From: Pandoraea sp.
GTDB taxonomy: Bacteria > Pseudomonadota > Gammaproteobacteria > Burkholderiales > Burkholderiaceae
Direction of reading: 5' to 3'
NCBI RefSeq assembly: GCF_004297875.1
Contig: NZ_SCSK01000028.1
Span: 1-49,352, forward strand
Length of the DNA: 49,352 nt
Positions within the stretch are counted from its first letter, which is position 1. Every line of letters begins with the position of its first letter. Shown piece after piece: positions 9,262 through 17,436 of the stretch. A model generated the notes under the pieces. It was not told where the DNA came from. It searched no databases and saw only the letters and a list, made by a program, of their open reading frames with translations. A program made the position numbers and the translations under genes.

Positions 9262-10717
9262 TTCTGGCGCCGATCGCGCCGTCGCCGACGTCTCGGCGGC
9301 GGTTCGGCAGGCGCTGGCCGGCTGGCTGGCATCCTGTGTTTCATCCTCCTCCCATATCCCCGGTACCATCCCGCGAGTCGCCATCGCACTGAGCGGTGGG
9401 CGCGATTCGGCCGTGCTGCTCGACGCGGCGGCGCGGGTCGCCGGCGAGATCGGCATTCATCTGATCGCCCTACATATCCACCATGGCCTGAGCCGTCAGG
9501 CCGATAACTGGCAACGGTTTTGCGCCGAGCGCGCGGCCGGCCTGCACGTGCCTTTCGACGCGCGCCGGGTCCGGCTTGACGCGCGCGCCGGGCAGGGTGT
9601 CGAAGCGGCGGCGCGCCAGGCCCGCTACGCGGCGTTGCGCGATCTGTGCCAGCACCATGGCGCGACCGGCCTGATGACAGCTCATCATGCGGACGATCAG
9701 GCCGAGACGATACTGCTGCAATTGCTGCGCGGCACTGGCTTGCCGGGGGTCGCAGGCATGCCCGAGATGGATCGGCCCGGCCGTCTGGCCGGCGTGACAT
9801 TACTGCGACCCTTGCTGCACGTCTCGCGCGCGGCAATCGATGCCTATGCGACGCAGCACGGCCTGGATTGGGTCGAGGATGCCTCGAATCAGGACTCACG
9901 GTTTCTGCGCAACGCTTTGCGTCATGACGTGATGCCGGCCCTGGCCAGGCATGTCCCCGCGTACCGCCAGACACTGGCGCGCTTTGCCCGGCACGCGCAC
10001 CAGGCTCAAGCACTGCTCGACGAGCTCGGCGCGCAGGATTTTCAGGCGGCTCGATGGCCCGACGGCACGGGGCTCGATCATCGCGTGCTGCTGCGGCTAG
10101 GCGATGCTCGCCTGACCAATCTGTTGCGGTATTGGGTGCGTTTGCTGGGACTGCGCTCGGCCAGCGAATCGCGCCTGGCGGACTGGCAGCGGCAACTGCG
10201 TCGCACCGACGGCGCGGCGCAAGTCGAATTGCCGCACGACGGTCGCGTGATGCGCCTTTATCGCCACCGCCTGTATTGGGAAGAGGCATCGCCGCCGCCG
10301 GCGCGCGAGCTTGACACCGCGACGACGCTGCGCTGGCATGGGCAACGCGAGTGGCGCTTGCCGAATTGGCGCGGCACGCTGATCTTTTCGCCGATGCCGC
10401 CCGGCAGCGACGTCGATACTGCCACGGACGTGCCCGAGCGCCTGTTGGGCTCGGCACTGTTGCGGGCCGAACCCAGAAGCGGTGGCGAGCGGCTCAAGCG
10501 ACATCCGCGCCAGCCGAGCAAGACGCTGAAAAATCTGTTTCAGGGCGAGGGCGTGCCGGTCTGGCAACGGGCCGTGCCCGTCGTCTGGCTGGGCGAGAGG
10601 ATTTTGTTCGTGCCGCGGCTGGGCGTCGATCAACGGCTCCTGCGCGATCCATCCGGGCAACTCGAGGCACACCCCGGTGCGTGGCGGCGCCTTGCGTGGC
10701 ATGGCTTCGACGAGTAA
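9230..10717 (+). CDS. tilS: tRNA(Ile)-lysidine synthase
   Basis: Adds lysine to C34 of the CAU-anticodon tRNA-Ile, changing it to read AUA. The ATP-pyrophosphatase loop SGGRDS is at residues 55-60 and the HIHHGLS and [10 protein letters not shown] motifs follow. The C-terminal domain carries [15 protein letters not shown], typical of full-length TilS. At 495 aa it is a long form. The start used overlaps the end of accA; no better start is visible downstream before the P-loop domain. Confidence 0.93.
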   Translation: MANSRKPAPNSSGADRAVADVSAAVRQALAGWLASCVSSSSHIPGTIPRVAIALSGGRDSAVLLDAAARVAGEIGIHLIALHIHHGLSRQADNWQRFCAERAAGLHVPFDARRVRLDARAGQGVEAAARQARYAALRDLCQHHGATGLMTAHHADDQAETILLQLLRGTGLPGVAGMPEMDRPGRLAGVTLLRPLLHVSRAAIDAYATQHGLDWVEDASNQDSRFLRNALRHDVMPALARHVPAYRQTLARFARHAHQAQALLDELGAQDFQAARWPDGTGLDHRVLLRLGDARLTNLLRYWVRLLGLRSASESRLADWQRQLRRTDGAAQVELPHDGRVMRLYRHRLYWEEASPPPARELDTATTLRWHGQREWRLPNWRGTLIFSPMPPGSDVDTATDVPERLLGSALLRAEPRSGGERLKRHPRQPSKTLKNLFQGEGVPVWQRAVPVVWLGERILFVPRLGVDQRLLRDPSGQLEAHPGAWRRLAWHGFDE

Positions 10718-10755
10718 TGCGCGGCCCCGTGGCAGTCAAGCGACGCCGCAAATCA

Positions 10756-10764
10756 TGCGATAAT
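10756..10764 (+). promoter_or_regulatory. Putative extended -10 promoter for lysC
   Basis: TGCGATAAT (10756-10764) is a reasonable extended -10 in the 186-base gap between tilS and lysC, giving a leader of about 130 bases. I saw no clear lysine-riboswitch fold there. Confidence 0.35.
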
Positions 10765-10903
10765 AACCTGTTGCGCTGACTGGGGCGCCTATCCCTGCTC
10801 GAGTTTGCGGCCCGCTGGCGTTGCGCCGGCCGAGTGCGTTGCCAAAAGCGTTGCGCCATCTGCGTCGAATCCCAATTTTTGCAATCAATGTTTTAGTGAT
10901 GAT

Positions 10904-12154
10904 ATGGCTCTGATCGTACACAAATATGGCGGCACTTCGATGGGCTCGGTCGAGCGGATCAAGAACGTCGCCAAACGCGTCGCCAAATGGCACAAGGCCG
11001 GTCATCGCATGGTGGTGGTGCCATCCGCGATGTCCGGCGAGACCAATCGGCTGCTCGGTCTGGCCAAGGAAATCTCCGCGCATCCGGATCCGCGCGAGCT
11101 CGACATGATCGCCTCGACCGGCGAGCAGGTCAGCGTCGGGTTGCTGGCGCTGGCGCTCAAGGCCGAAGGGCTCGATGCGGTCAGCTACGCGGGCTGGCAA
11201 GTCGCGGTCAAGACCGACAGCTCGTTCACCAAGGCGCGCATCAGCGAAATCGACAGCGAACGCGTGCTGAAGGATCTGGACGAAGGCCGGGTCGTCGTGA
11301 TCACCGGCTTTCAGGGGGTCGATCCGAACGGCCACATCACGACGCTCGGACGCGGCGGCTCCGATACCTCGGCGGTGGCCATGGCTGCGGCGCTGGGGGC
11401 CGACGAATGCCTGATCTACACCGACGTGGATGGCGTCTACACGACCGATCCGCGCGTGGTTGACGATGCCCGCCGGCTCGACAAGATTACCTTCGAGGAA
11501 ATGCTCGAGATGGCGAGCCTGGGTTCCAAGGTGCTGCAAATCCGTTCGGTGGAGTTTGCCGGCAAATACCAGGTGAAGACCCGCGTGCTGTCGAGCCTGA
11601 CCGACCCGCTGTGTCCGCTCGAACAGGAAATGCGTTCCGGCACTTTGATTACTTTTGAGGAAGACGAAACGATGGAAAAGGCAGTCATCTCGGGCATCGC
11701 GTTTCAGCGCGACGAAGGCAAGATCACCGTCCGGGGTGTGCCGGACAGGCCGGGCATCGCCTACCAGATCCTGGGGCCGATCGCCGACGCCAATATCGAC
11801 GTCGACATGATCATCCAGAACCAGAGCGTGGAAGGCAAGACCGACTTCACGTTCACGGTGGGCCGCGGCGAATACCAGCGCGCGATGGAGATCCTCAAGA
11901 CCAGCGTGCAGGCACACGTGGGCGCTGCCGAGATCGTGGGTGACCCCAAGGTTTCGAAGGTCTCCGTGGTTGGCGTTGGCATGCGCTCACACGTCGGCAT
12001 CGCCAGCACGGCCTTCCGCACGCTCTCCGAAGAAGGTATCAACATCCAGATGATTTCGACCTCGGAAATCAAGATCTCGGTGCTGATCGACGAGAAATAC
12101 ATGGAACTGGCCGTGCGCGCCCTGCACAAGGCGTTCGAGCTCGACCAGGCCTGA
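10904..12154 (+). CDS. lysC: Aspartate kinase LysC
   Basis: Phosphorylates aspartate, the first step to lysine, threonine and methionine. The N-terminal kinase domain begins with VHKYGGTSMGS and has the GRGGSDTSA substrate loop; two C-terminal ACT domains (around residues 265-416, for example VPDRPGIAYQILGP and VGVGMRSHVGIA) bind the feedback inhibitor. Length 416 aa fits the monofunctional type found in betaproteobacteria. Open frame continues upstream to 10805 but homology starts at MALIVHKYGG, and the ATG at 10904 is preferred. Confidence 0.96.
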   Translation: MALIVHKYGGTSMGSVERIKNVAKRVAKWHKAGHRMVVVPSAMSGETNRLLGLAKEISAHPDPRELDMIASTGEQVSVGLLALALKAEGLDAVSYAGWQVAVKTDSSFTKARISEIDSERVLKDLDEGRVVVITGFQGVDPNGHITTLGRGGSDTSAVAMAAALGADECLIYTDVDGVYTTDPRVVDDARRLDKITFEEMLEMASLGSKVLQIRSVEFAGKYQVKTRVLSSLTDPLCPLEQEMRSGTLITFEEDETMEKAVISGIAFQRDEGKITVRGVPDRPGIAYQILGPIADANIDVDMIIQNQSVEGKTDFTFTVGRGEYQRAMEILKTSVQAHVGAAEIVGDPKVSKVSVVGVGMRSHVGIASTAFRTLSEEGINIQMISTSEIKISVLIDEKYMELAVRALHKAFELDQA

Positions 12155-12264
12155 GCGAGAGACGAGTTGCCGGCAGAGCGTCATGATATTTGACCGTTCT
12201 GCCCCGAACCGTTATTATTCTGCCTTCGCCGCGCCGTCCTCCCGACGGCGCGGCGCGAAGTTCA

Positions 12265-12358
12265 GGAGACGTGGCCGAGAGGTCGAAGGCACTCCCCTGC
12301 TAAGGGAGCATCTGGGCCAAAACCTGGATCGAGGGTTCGAATCCCTCCGTCTCCGCCA
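12265..12358 (+). tRNA. tRNA-Ser(GCU)
   Basis: A complete class II tRNA: acceptor stem GGAGACG/CGTCTCC, D-arm, anticodon stem CTCCC/GGGAG with loop CTGCTAA (anticodon GCT at 12299-12301), a long variable arm, T-arm GAGGGTTCGAATCCCTC and encoded CCA at 12356-12358. It reads AGC and AGU. Its 3' end is the junction with the accessory region, and tRNA-Ser genes are frequent integration sites. Confidence 0.97.
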
Positions 12359-12366
12359 AAATGGCT

Positions 12367-12402
12367 AAAAAACCCTTGATTTTCAAGGGTTTTTTGCTTT
12401 TT
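12367..12402 (+). terminator. Rho-independent terminator after tRNA-Ser
   Basis: A perfect 13-bp stem (12367-12379 with 12383-12395) closed by a TTT loop, containing the ACCCTTGA/TCAAGGGT core and followed by GCTTTTTT. This is a textbook terminator for the tRNA transcript. Confidence 0.92.
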
Positions 12403-12679
12403 TGAGTACGTAACTATCAAAATAACTTACAAACAAAATCCCCCCAAAGTCACCACCTGTGAGTGGCTGATATATGAGATATTATGCTATAATATCATTA
12501 CAATCGATAGGATTTCTGACGATTGCAATGACAGCATAACGTGAAGCGTTCGCATCTCACGTCATTTGTCTAACGAGCGCCGTCCGGCACTCGTTTTCTG
12601 AAAATTCCCCTGTAACCCTGGCTGCGTGTCCGAATCGTTCGGAGGATTGCGCTCGCCTATGCATTTGGAGCAATGCAAT
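12403..12679. other. AT-rich gap at the start of the island
   Basis: With the terminator this is more than 300 bases without a gene. The composition drops sharply compared with the core genes. It contains a promoter-like element and an inverted repeat, listed separately. No RNA gene or transposase remnant was recognised. Confidence 0.5.
12485..12529 (+). promoter_or_regulatory. Extended -10 promoter with inverted repeat just downstream
   Basis: TGCTATAAT (12485-12493) is a strong extended -10. Directly after it ATTACAATCG (12497-12506) and CGATTGCAAT (12520-12529) form a 10-bp inverted repeat with one mismatch, spanning the expected transcription start. The arrangement suggests repression of the downstream small gene, or a leader hairpin. 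Confidence 0.5.
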
Positions 12680-12976
12680 ATGAAATTGAAGAGTGTGAAT
12701 AGCGGGGAACCGCGGTTTCCGCTAGGTGACTTGGTGACGACCCCGCGCGCCTTGATGGCCTTGCAAGTCGCAGCGACGCCAACAGCGCTGTTGATTCGGC
12801 ACGTCAAGGGGGACTGGGGCGATGTCTCCGAGCATGATCGCCACCAGAATGAGTTCGCGATCAAGGCGGGCTTGCGAATACTCTCAAGCTATACGCTTGC
12901 GACTGGCACAAAAATATGGGTCATTACCGAGGCAGATCGATCCGCGACCACGCTATTGCTGCCGGAGGAGTACTGA
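12680..12976 (+). CDS. Small conserved 'plasmid-related' type protein
   Basis: A 98-residue protein with the pattern PLGDLVTTPRALMAL, RHVKGDWG, EHDRHQNEF and WVITEADRSATTLLLPEEY. This resembles a widespread family of small unknown proteins carried on plasmids and integrated islands (my recall; function unknown). I chose the ATG at 12680 because GGAG lies nine bases before it; two earlier in-frame ATGs exist. It is convergent with the XRE gene and is a marker of mobile DNA. Confidence 0.7.
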   Translation: MKLKSVNSGEPRFPLGDLVTTPRALMALQVAATPTALLIRHVKGDWGDVSEHDRHQNEFAIKAGLRILSSYTLATGTKIWVITEADRSATTLLLPEEY

Positions 12977-12988
12977 AAAGCCTCGCTG

Positions 12989-13249
12989 CTATCGTGGCAA
13001 AGTAGAAAGGGATGTTTGGCCCTGGAAGCGATCGATAAACTCGTGAGGGTCAGCCTCAAGCGCTTGAAGGATATCAAGCAGCTCAATCACATCAATTCGA
13101 CGTACGCCGCTTTCATACTTCGATACGAAAGTTTGTGTGCGCCCGAGCCGATCAGCAACCTCTTGTTGAAGTAGTCCGCGCTGCTTGCGCAAGTCCGTGA
13201 GGAGACGGGCAATCAGCGGATAACGGTGGTCATGTAGGGGATGCGCCAT
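12989..13249 (-). CDS. XRE-family transcriptional regulator
   Basis: An 86-residue protein made almost wholly of one Cro/cI-type helix-turn-helix: LITDLR is replaced here by LLTDLRKQRGLLQQEVADRLG with the recognition helix region TQTFVSKYESG, followed by the usual RRIDVIELLDILQAL and dimer-type tail. It is probably an autorepressor: its start is 31 bases from a perfect 16-bp palindrome in the gap shared with the divergent membrane-protein gene. Confidence 0.88.
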   Translation of the reverse strand: MAHPLHDHRYPLIARLLTDLRKQRGLLQQEVADRLGRTQTFVSKYESGVRRIDVIELLDILQALEADPHEFIDRFQGQTSLSTLPR

Positions 13250-13263
13250 GGACGGATTCTACA

Positions 13264-13296
13264 TGTGCATAGATAATATACTATATGCGCATATAG
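13264..13296. promoter_or_regulatory. Palindromic operator between XRE gene and membrane-protein gene
   Basis: CTATATGCGCATATAG (13281-13296) is a perfect 16-bp palindrome. A related half-site, TGTGCATAG, lies at 13264-13272. The XRE gene's likely -10 region (TATTAT on the minus strand) lies between them, so binding would shut off the regulator and probably the divergent gene at 13316. Confidence 0.6.
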
Positions 13297-13315
13297 ATTT
13301 TATGGGGATGTATTC

Positions 13316-13660
13316 ATGTTGCTTGAGATTTGGCTGCTTTGTGCGGCGGGAATTGCTGCTGCGATTGCATTGGATATGCGGCGGCTCGTCGTCAACCAAA
13401 TTGGTGTATCTCGCGCGAGCTGGGTAGCGCTAAGCCTTCTCCTTGGCCCGGTCGCTGGAGCGGCGTACCTGCTCCTAAGGCGCAATGCTTATCGCGCCTT
13501 AGTGGCGGCCGCACTGAGCCTGATTGGCGATTCCTCCATTTCTGTTCAAACGCGTCGTGAGCGGTTGATGGCATTGGAGCGCGGCGGTCTTATTGGGCGG
13601 CCGATTTTGCGTGCTTGTTTGGCGGTGTTGGATCGAAGCCTTCCGCCAACGGGCGCATAG
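13316..13660 (+). CDS. Small membrane protein of unknown function
   Basis: A 114-residue protein with two hydrophobic segments (about residues 3-20 and 35-53, the latter ALSLLLGPVAGAAYLLL) and a cytoplasmic-looking basic C-terminal half. No family recognised. GGGGATG precedes the ATG at a good distance. It is divergent from the XRE regulator and shares its operator region, so it is probably controlled by it. It is followed by a terminator at 13710. Confidence 0.6.
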   Translation: MLLEIWLLCAAGIAAAIALDMRRLVVNQIGVSRASWVALSLLLGPVAGAAYLLLRRNAYRALVAAALSLIGDSSISVQTRRERLMALERGGLIGRPILRACLAVLDRSLPPTGA

Positions 13661-13709
13661 GCAACCACACGCATTTTGATTTTCAGCGTGGGTAGGTTTT
13701 TGTTCCGTT

Positions 13710-13733
13710 CGCCGCCAAGGCGGCGCTTTTTAT
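13710..13733 (+). terminator. Rho-independent terminator
   Basis: CGCCGCC (13710-13716), loop AA, GGCGGCG (13719-13725), then CTTTTTATT. It closes the unit containing the small membrane protein gene. Confidence 0.8.
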
Positions 13734-13748
13734 TATGAAGGAGTAGCG

Positions 13749-13880
13749 ATGAGATTTCAGCCCATTGATTTCAGCGGCGCAGTTGGGCCTCGCACCGCCC
13801 AAATCCACGCGTCGAAGCCGTACGCGACGTATGTCTATGACGGCAACACGCTGACCAAGCACGAACAGTCAGTGAAATAG
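13749..13880 (+). CDS. Small ORF, 43 aa, possibly a truncated gene
   Basis: Starts with MRFQPIDFSGAVGPRTAQ and ends TLTKHEQSVK. GAAGGAG lies six bases before the ATG, a very good RBS. Just before the stop, the next frame stays open and protein-like (SEIANDKRFAGDPASIEAGE) and runs into the following gene, so the original protein may have been longer and broken by a frameshift near 13865. No family recognised. Confidence 0.45.
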   Translation: MRFQPIDFSGAVGPRTAQIHASKPYATYVYDGNTLTKHEQSVK

Positions 13881-13960
13881 CCAACGATAAACGCTTTGCC
13901 GGTGACCCCGCGTCTATTGAGGCAGGCGAGGGCGACGCACAGCGACTCAACGAGAAAGAA

Positions 13961-14353
13961 ATGAACAAGACCATCAAATACCTTTTTATCGGGGCTACCG
14001 TCTGGTTGGCACAAACGCCGGTGACCGCCGATGCCCAGACAATTCCACCGGCATGTGACCAATATCTCAAGGTCCTGCGGACATGCGGACCGGATCTCAT
14101 ACGCTTGGCAGCACTGACTCAACCAGATCAGGAGGCGAGCGTCCGAGCCGAAGTCACTGAAGGTTACAAAAGATTGCAGTCTGGGATTCGCACAGGCATC
14201 AAGCAACACGGCGAGACTGCGATAGCAGAACGCTGCGCATCCTTACCCGGAAAGGAGCAGATGCAAAGTCAGGCAACCAATATCGTGACGGTACTGGCGT
14301 TTGGACACGAACTGTCTGACGCGTGCGAAGCAGCCTATTCAGCGCTGCGATAA
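13961..14353 (+). CDS. Exported four-cysteine protein, unknown
   Basis: A 130-residue protein with a signal peptide (TIKYLFIGATVWLA, cleavage probably after ADA at about residue 25). The mature part has four cysteines (32, 42, 92, 122) that could form two disulfides in the periplasm. No family recognised. It is followed at 25 bases by a YccF-family membrane protein gene and then a lipoprotein gene, so the three look like one envelope operon. Confidence 0.65.
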   Translation: MNKTIKYLFIGATVWLAQTPVTADAQTIPPACDQYLKVLRTCGPDLIRLAALTQPDQEASVRAEVTEGYKRLQSGIRTGIKQHGETAIAERCASLPGKEQMQSQATNIVTVLAFGHELSDACEAAYSALR

Positions 14354-14378
14354 CAACGAGCGGAGTCAATCAAACATC

Positions 14379-14873
14379 ATGCGCACACTCGGGAACTTCC
14401 TTTGGTTTGTTTTTTGCGGCTTCTGGACCTGGCTTTTGTGGGCCGCGGTATCGGCCATCGCGTTTATCTCCATCATCGGCATACCATGGGGACGAGCGTG
14501 CTGGAACATCTCCACCTTGGCAGCGGCACCCTTCGGAAAAGACGTCATCAATCGCTATGAGCTGACACAGAAGCGTGATATCGGCACCTCGTTCCTTGGC
14601 TCGATCGGGAACATCGTGTGGTTCATCCTCGCCGGCGTCTGGATTGCGATCGTTCACACGATTTCCGGCATCGTGTGCTGTGTCACGCTGGTGGGTATCC
14701 CATTTGGACTTCAGCATTTCAAGTTAGCTGGGCTCGCCATAGCGCCGATAGGCAAAGCCGTCGTCTCCAGGGAGTTGGCTGAGACCGCCCGCCAGGAAAA
14801 CGCGCGTGCCAACCTAGAAAAGGTACGCGCGGGTACACCCATTCACAAAATCAAGGATGATTATCATGAATAA
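14379..14873 (+). CDS. YccF domain inner membrane protein
   Basis: A 164-residue polytopic protein with an internal duplication: the first half carries SIIGIPWGRA and AAAPFGK, the second TLVGIPFGLQ and AIAPIGK, each after a hydrophobic helix pair. This is the YccF (DUF307) pattern; the function of the family is not established. GGAG lies about 13 bases before the ATG at 14379, which I prefer to the longer frame from 14301 that would overlap the previous gene. The stop overlaps the lipoprotein start region. Confidence 0.8.
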   Translation: MRTLGNFLWFVFCGFWTWLLWAAVSAIAFISIIGIPWGRACWNISTLAAAPFGKDVINRYELTQKRDIGTSFLGSIGNIVWFILAGVWIAIVHTISGIVCCVTLVGIPFGLQHFKLAGLAIAPIGKAVVSRELAETARQENARANLEKVRAGTPIHKIKDDYHE

Positions 14874-15366
14874 AATCAAATCGGGGTTGGCCATTCTCAC
14901 GATCGCGATGTTGGCGGGGTGCCAGCAGCAACCAAACGCCCAAGATATCGGTATGTGTTGGAACGCAGATACCAAAGAGACTGTTAATTCGATGGTAAAG
15001 AACTACGTCGCTGAATACATCGCCGATGGGATTGCAAAAAACGATAAAACCCATACGAAAGCACAAATCACGGCGTGGGTGAAAGCGCGTGTGATCACCA
15101 CCTTATCGAACTTCTATGTGCTGACCGCCGATCCTGTGACGGGGAACGTGACTTGCGGTGCCGATGCGGCGATGACCTTTAAGCGAGGAGATAAGACATA
15201 CACTGGTAGCGGGGCGTCGTTCACGTTTGCGGTATATAACGCTGAAGGAGACAATACGATGTACTCCGTCACCTCCAGGCACTCCTTAACCCAGATGGTT
15301 GATGATGCGACAGTGTCCCCGGATGCGGGGAGTGCGAAGCCATCACCCGCCTCTGCGACTCAATAA
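14866..15366 (+). CDS. Small lipoprotein, unknown
   Basis: A 166-residue protein with a lipobox LAGC ending at Cys19 after a short hydrophobic signal, so it is expected to be anchored to a membrane facing the periplasm. No known domain recognised; the middle (TADPVTGNVTCGADAAMTF) looks like a compact globular domain and the C-terminus is Ser/Pro/Ala rich. AAGGA precedes the ATG at 14866, which overlaps the end of the YccF gene by 8 bases, so the two are translationally linked. Confidence 0.7.
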   Translation: MNKIKSGLAILTIAMLAGCQQQPNAQDIGMCWNADTKETVNSMVKNYVAEYIADGIAKNDKTHTKAQITAWVKARVITTLSNFYVLTADPVTGNVTCGADAAMTFKRGDKTYTGSGASFTFAVYNAEGDNTMYSVTSRHSLTQMVDDATVSPDAGSAKPSPASATQ

Positions 15367-15493
15367 CGAAGAGCTCGCCATCACCTGCGGTGAATCGGGT
15401 TTGTATTCCCCATTTCCTTCTTTAACGTACCGAAGGAAATGGGGGATATCGAACAAGAGCACTGATTTCAGTTTATCAAGTCGCGGGGCACAG

Positions 15494-16327
15494 ATGATGC
15501 TGGAAGCACAACGATTTGAGCGGGCGCTCGCCTGGTTGCGCGACGCCGATGGTTTGTTGATCACTGCAGGTGCCGGGATGGGCGTCGATTCCGGGCTACC
15601 GGACTTCAGGGGGCGTGCGGGCCTCTGGCGCGCCTACCCTGCGTTAAAGCAAGCCCGCATAGCCTTCCAGGCAATCGCGAATCCGAAGGCATTTCATCAC
15701 TTGCCAGCGCTGGCCTGGGGCTTCTACGGCCATCGGCTCGAACTCTATCGCAAGACAACGCCTCATCGAGGCTACGCCATCCTGCAGCGCTGGGCCAGCG
15801 ACATGACTCACGGCGCCTTCGTGTTTACCAGCAATGTCGACGGGCACTTCGCGAAAGCGGGTTTTCCTGACGATCGGATTGTGGAGTGTCATGGCACACT
15901 GCATATGCTGCAATGCGCTCGCGTCTGCACGATGGACATTTGGTCGGCGGATTCCCTGGTGCCGATCGTGGATGAGAAGGCGTGTCGCTTGCGGTCTCCG
16001 CTGCCGGCTTGTGCTAATTGCGGCGGTCTGGCTAGGCCGAACATTTTGATGTTCAACGATTGGGATTGGATTTCAGAGCGTGCGGATCGGCAGATCGCCA
16101 GGCTCGAAAGGTGGATGCGGGCAGTCAAGCGCGCCGTAGTGATTGAAATCGGTGCAGGGCGGGCCGTGACCACGGTGCGTAACTTCAGTGTGCATCAGGG
16201 ACTGCCGGTGATTCGCATTAATCCGCAGGACTTCGCTATTGCGCCTCACGAGGGCGTTGGCATTCAGGGGCGGGCGCTGGAAGTGTTGGACAGGCTCGAT
16301 GCGGTGCTGACGCCTCGTTATTCGTGA
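15494..16327 (+). CDS. Sir2-family NAD-dependent protein deacylase
   Basis: A 277-residue sirtuin. NAD-binding motif AGAGMGVDSGLPDFRG (25-40), TSNVDGHF (112-119), the catalytic histidine in ECHG (H133) and a zinc-finger tetrad C141/C145/C173/C176 are all present, so it should be an active NAD-consuming deacylase. The start at ATG 15494 (another ATG follows directly) has GCGGGG upstream. It stands alone, after the lipoprotein gene and before a recombinase remnant region. Housekeeping deacylase or accessory function cannot be told apart here. Confidence 0.85.
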   Translation: MMLEAQRFERALAWLRDADGLLITAGAGMGVDSGLPDFRGRAGLWRAYPALKQARIAFQAIANPKAFHHLPALAWGFYGHRLELYRKTTPHRGYAILQRWASDMTHGAFVFTSNVDGHFAKAGFPDDRIVECHGTLHMLQCARVCTMDIWSADSLVPIVDEKACRLRSPLPACANCGGLARPNILMFNDWDWISERADRQIARLERWMRAVKRAVVIEIGAGRAVTTVRNFSVHQGLPVIRINPQDFAIAPHEGVGIQGRALEVLDRLDAVLTPRYS

Positions 16328-16809
16328 GATGTCCGCCACAAAGTCACAATACGCAGGCGACTCCGTACAGCTGGACGGGCGATCGTTGTGCCGTGAGCGC
16401 TGCGTTCTTCACACAGAGCCAGAGTGGCTGGGGGGACTAGAGTAAGGTTATTTGCTACTAGGCGGAAGGCGGTCAGTTCCGGCGGCTCGATGTGCCATCG
16501 AACTGATGAAACCTGGCGGATCCTGATCGGCGGCTTTACGGCGAGCAAGTTGGAGCGCAGCTTGGCAGGACACGGCCAAGAACCGCCGGTCGAGGTCGTC
16601 GTTCAGTTCGACTACCCGAGGCCCGGTCCGTCCTCGCTCAATGGCCGTTGTCGGGTAAGCTGATCGCCGCCGGCACCGCCGCAAGCCGGCCAGTTTCGGA
16701 CATTCGTTCGCGACGAGCGACAGTCGCTCAAAGGGCTGTTGGACAAGCGAAAGCCGACGCTCATCGCAGGGAGCACACTGGATCTCTCTTCGTTTGAAAG
16801 GAGATTGTC
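16328..16809. other. Gap with no supported gene
   Basis: About 480 bases between the sirtuin and the recombinase. Short open frames on both strands do not resemble known proteins. The last bases carry the good RBS (GAAAGGAG) of the recombinase. It may be degraded mobile-element DNA. Confidence 0.4.
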
Positions 16810-17436
16810 ATGAACACCGAAAACCCCGAAGCTGGTTGCCATGTTCCGTGGAACAAGGGAAAAATCACCGGGCAAAAGCCTGCGGTGAAACTTCGCGAAA
16901 TCTGGGCGATTCGGACGAGACTGCAGTTGTCATCGAATGTCCGCGAACTCGCGATTTTCAATCTCGCGATTGACAGCAAACTCCGAGCATGCGATCTGAC
17001 GCGGTTGCAAGTGCAGGACGTCTGTCATGGAAGTCGTGTTTGCTCTCGGACTACGGTCCTGCAGCAGAAGACCCAGCGACCGGTTCAGTTCGAGATAACG
17101 GAGCATACCCGTCAGAGTCTCGAAGCTTGGATCGGAGCGCGGGGACTGAAGCCTGGCGACTATCCTTTCCCAAGCAGGGTGCACACATCGCCCCATCTGT
17201 CGATGCGACAATATGCACGAATGGTTCATCACTGGGTCGCTTCTATTGGACTCGATGATACCGTGTACGGAACCCACACGATGCGCCGCACCAAGGTGTC
17301 GCTGATCTACCGGCGAACGAAGAACCTCCGGGCGGTGCAACTCCTGCTCGGACATACGAAGCTGGAAAGTACCGTGCGCTACCTGGGCATTGAGGTCGAC
17401 GATGCCCTCGAGATGGCCGAGCAGACCGAGGTATGA
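16810..17436 (+). CDS. Short tyrosine recombinase/integrase
   Basis: A 208-residue recombinase that is nearly all catalytic domain. The expected residues are present: R59 in KLRACDL, K87 in QQKTQ, H156 and R159 in THTMRR, H182 in LLGHTKLE and the nucleophile Y191 in VRYLGIE. It lacks most of the N-terminal arm/core-binding domain of phage integrases but resembles a widespread compact family. RBS AAAGGAG is nine bases before the ATG. It may have mobilised the island segment after tRNA-Ser, although it lies 4.5 kb from the tRNA. Confidence 0.85.
   Translation: MNTENPEAGCHVPWNKGKITGQKPAVKLREIWAIRTRLQLSSNVRELAIFNLAIDSKLRACDLTRLQVQDVCHGSRVCSRTTVLQQKTQRPVQFEITEHTRQSLEAWIGARGLKPGDYPFPSRVHTSPHLSMRQYARMVHHWVASIGLDDTVYGTHTMRRTKVSLIYRRTKNLRAVQLLLGHTKLESTVRYLGIEVDDALEMAEQTEV

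Noticed and set aside
9228..10457. Minus-strand open frame of 409 codons rich in Arg and Ala
   Set aside because: Antisense to tilS.
10718..10903. Lysine riboswitch ahead of lysC
   Set aside because: The gap has no recognisable L-box core; only a promoter-like element is seen.
10736..11917. Minus-strand open frame of 393 codons rich in His and Asp
   Set aside because: Antisense to lysC; typical mirror frame of a biased gene.
12265..12358. Duplicate tRNA-Ser 3' end (attR) within the window
   Set aside because: I looked for further copies of the T-arm/acceptor sequence and saw none; it may lie outside the window.
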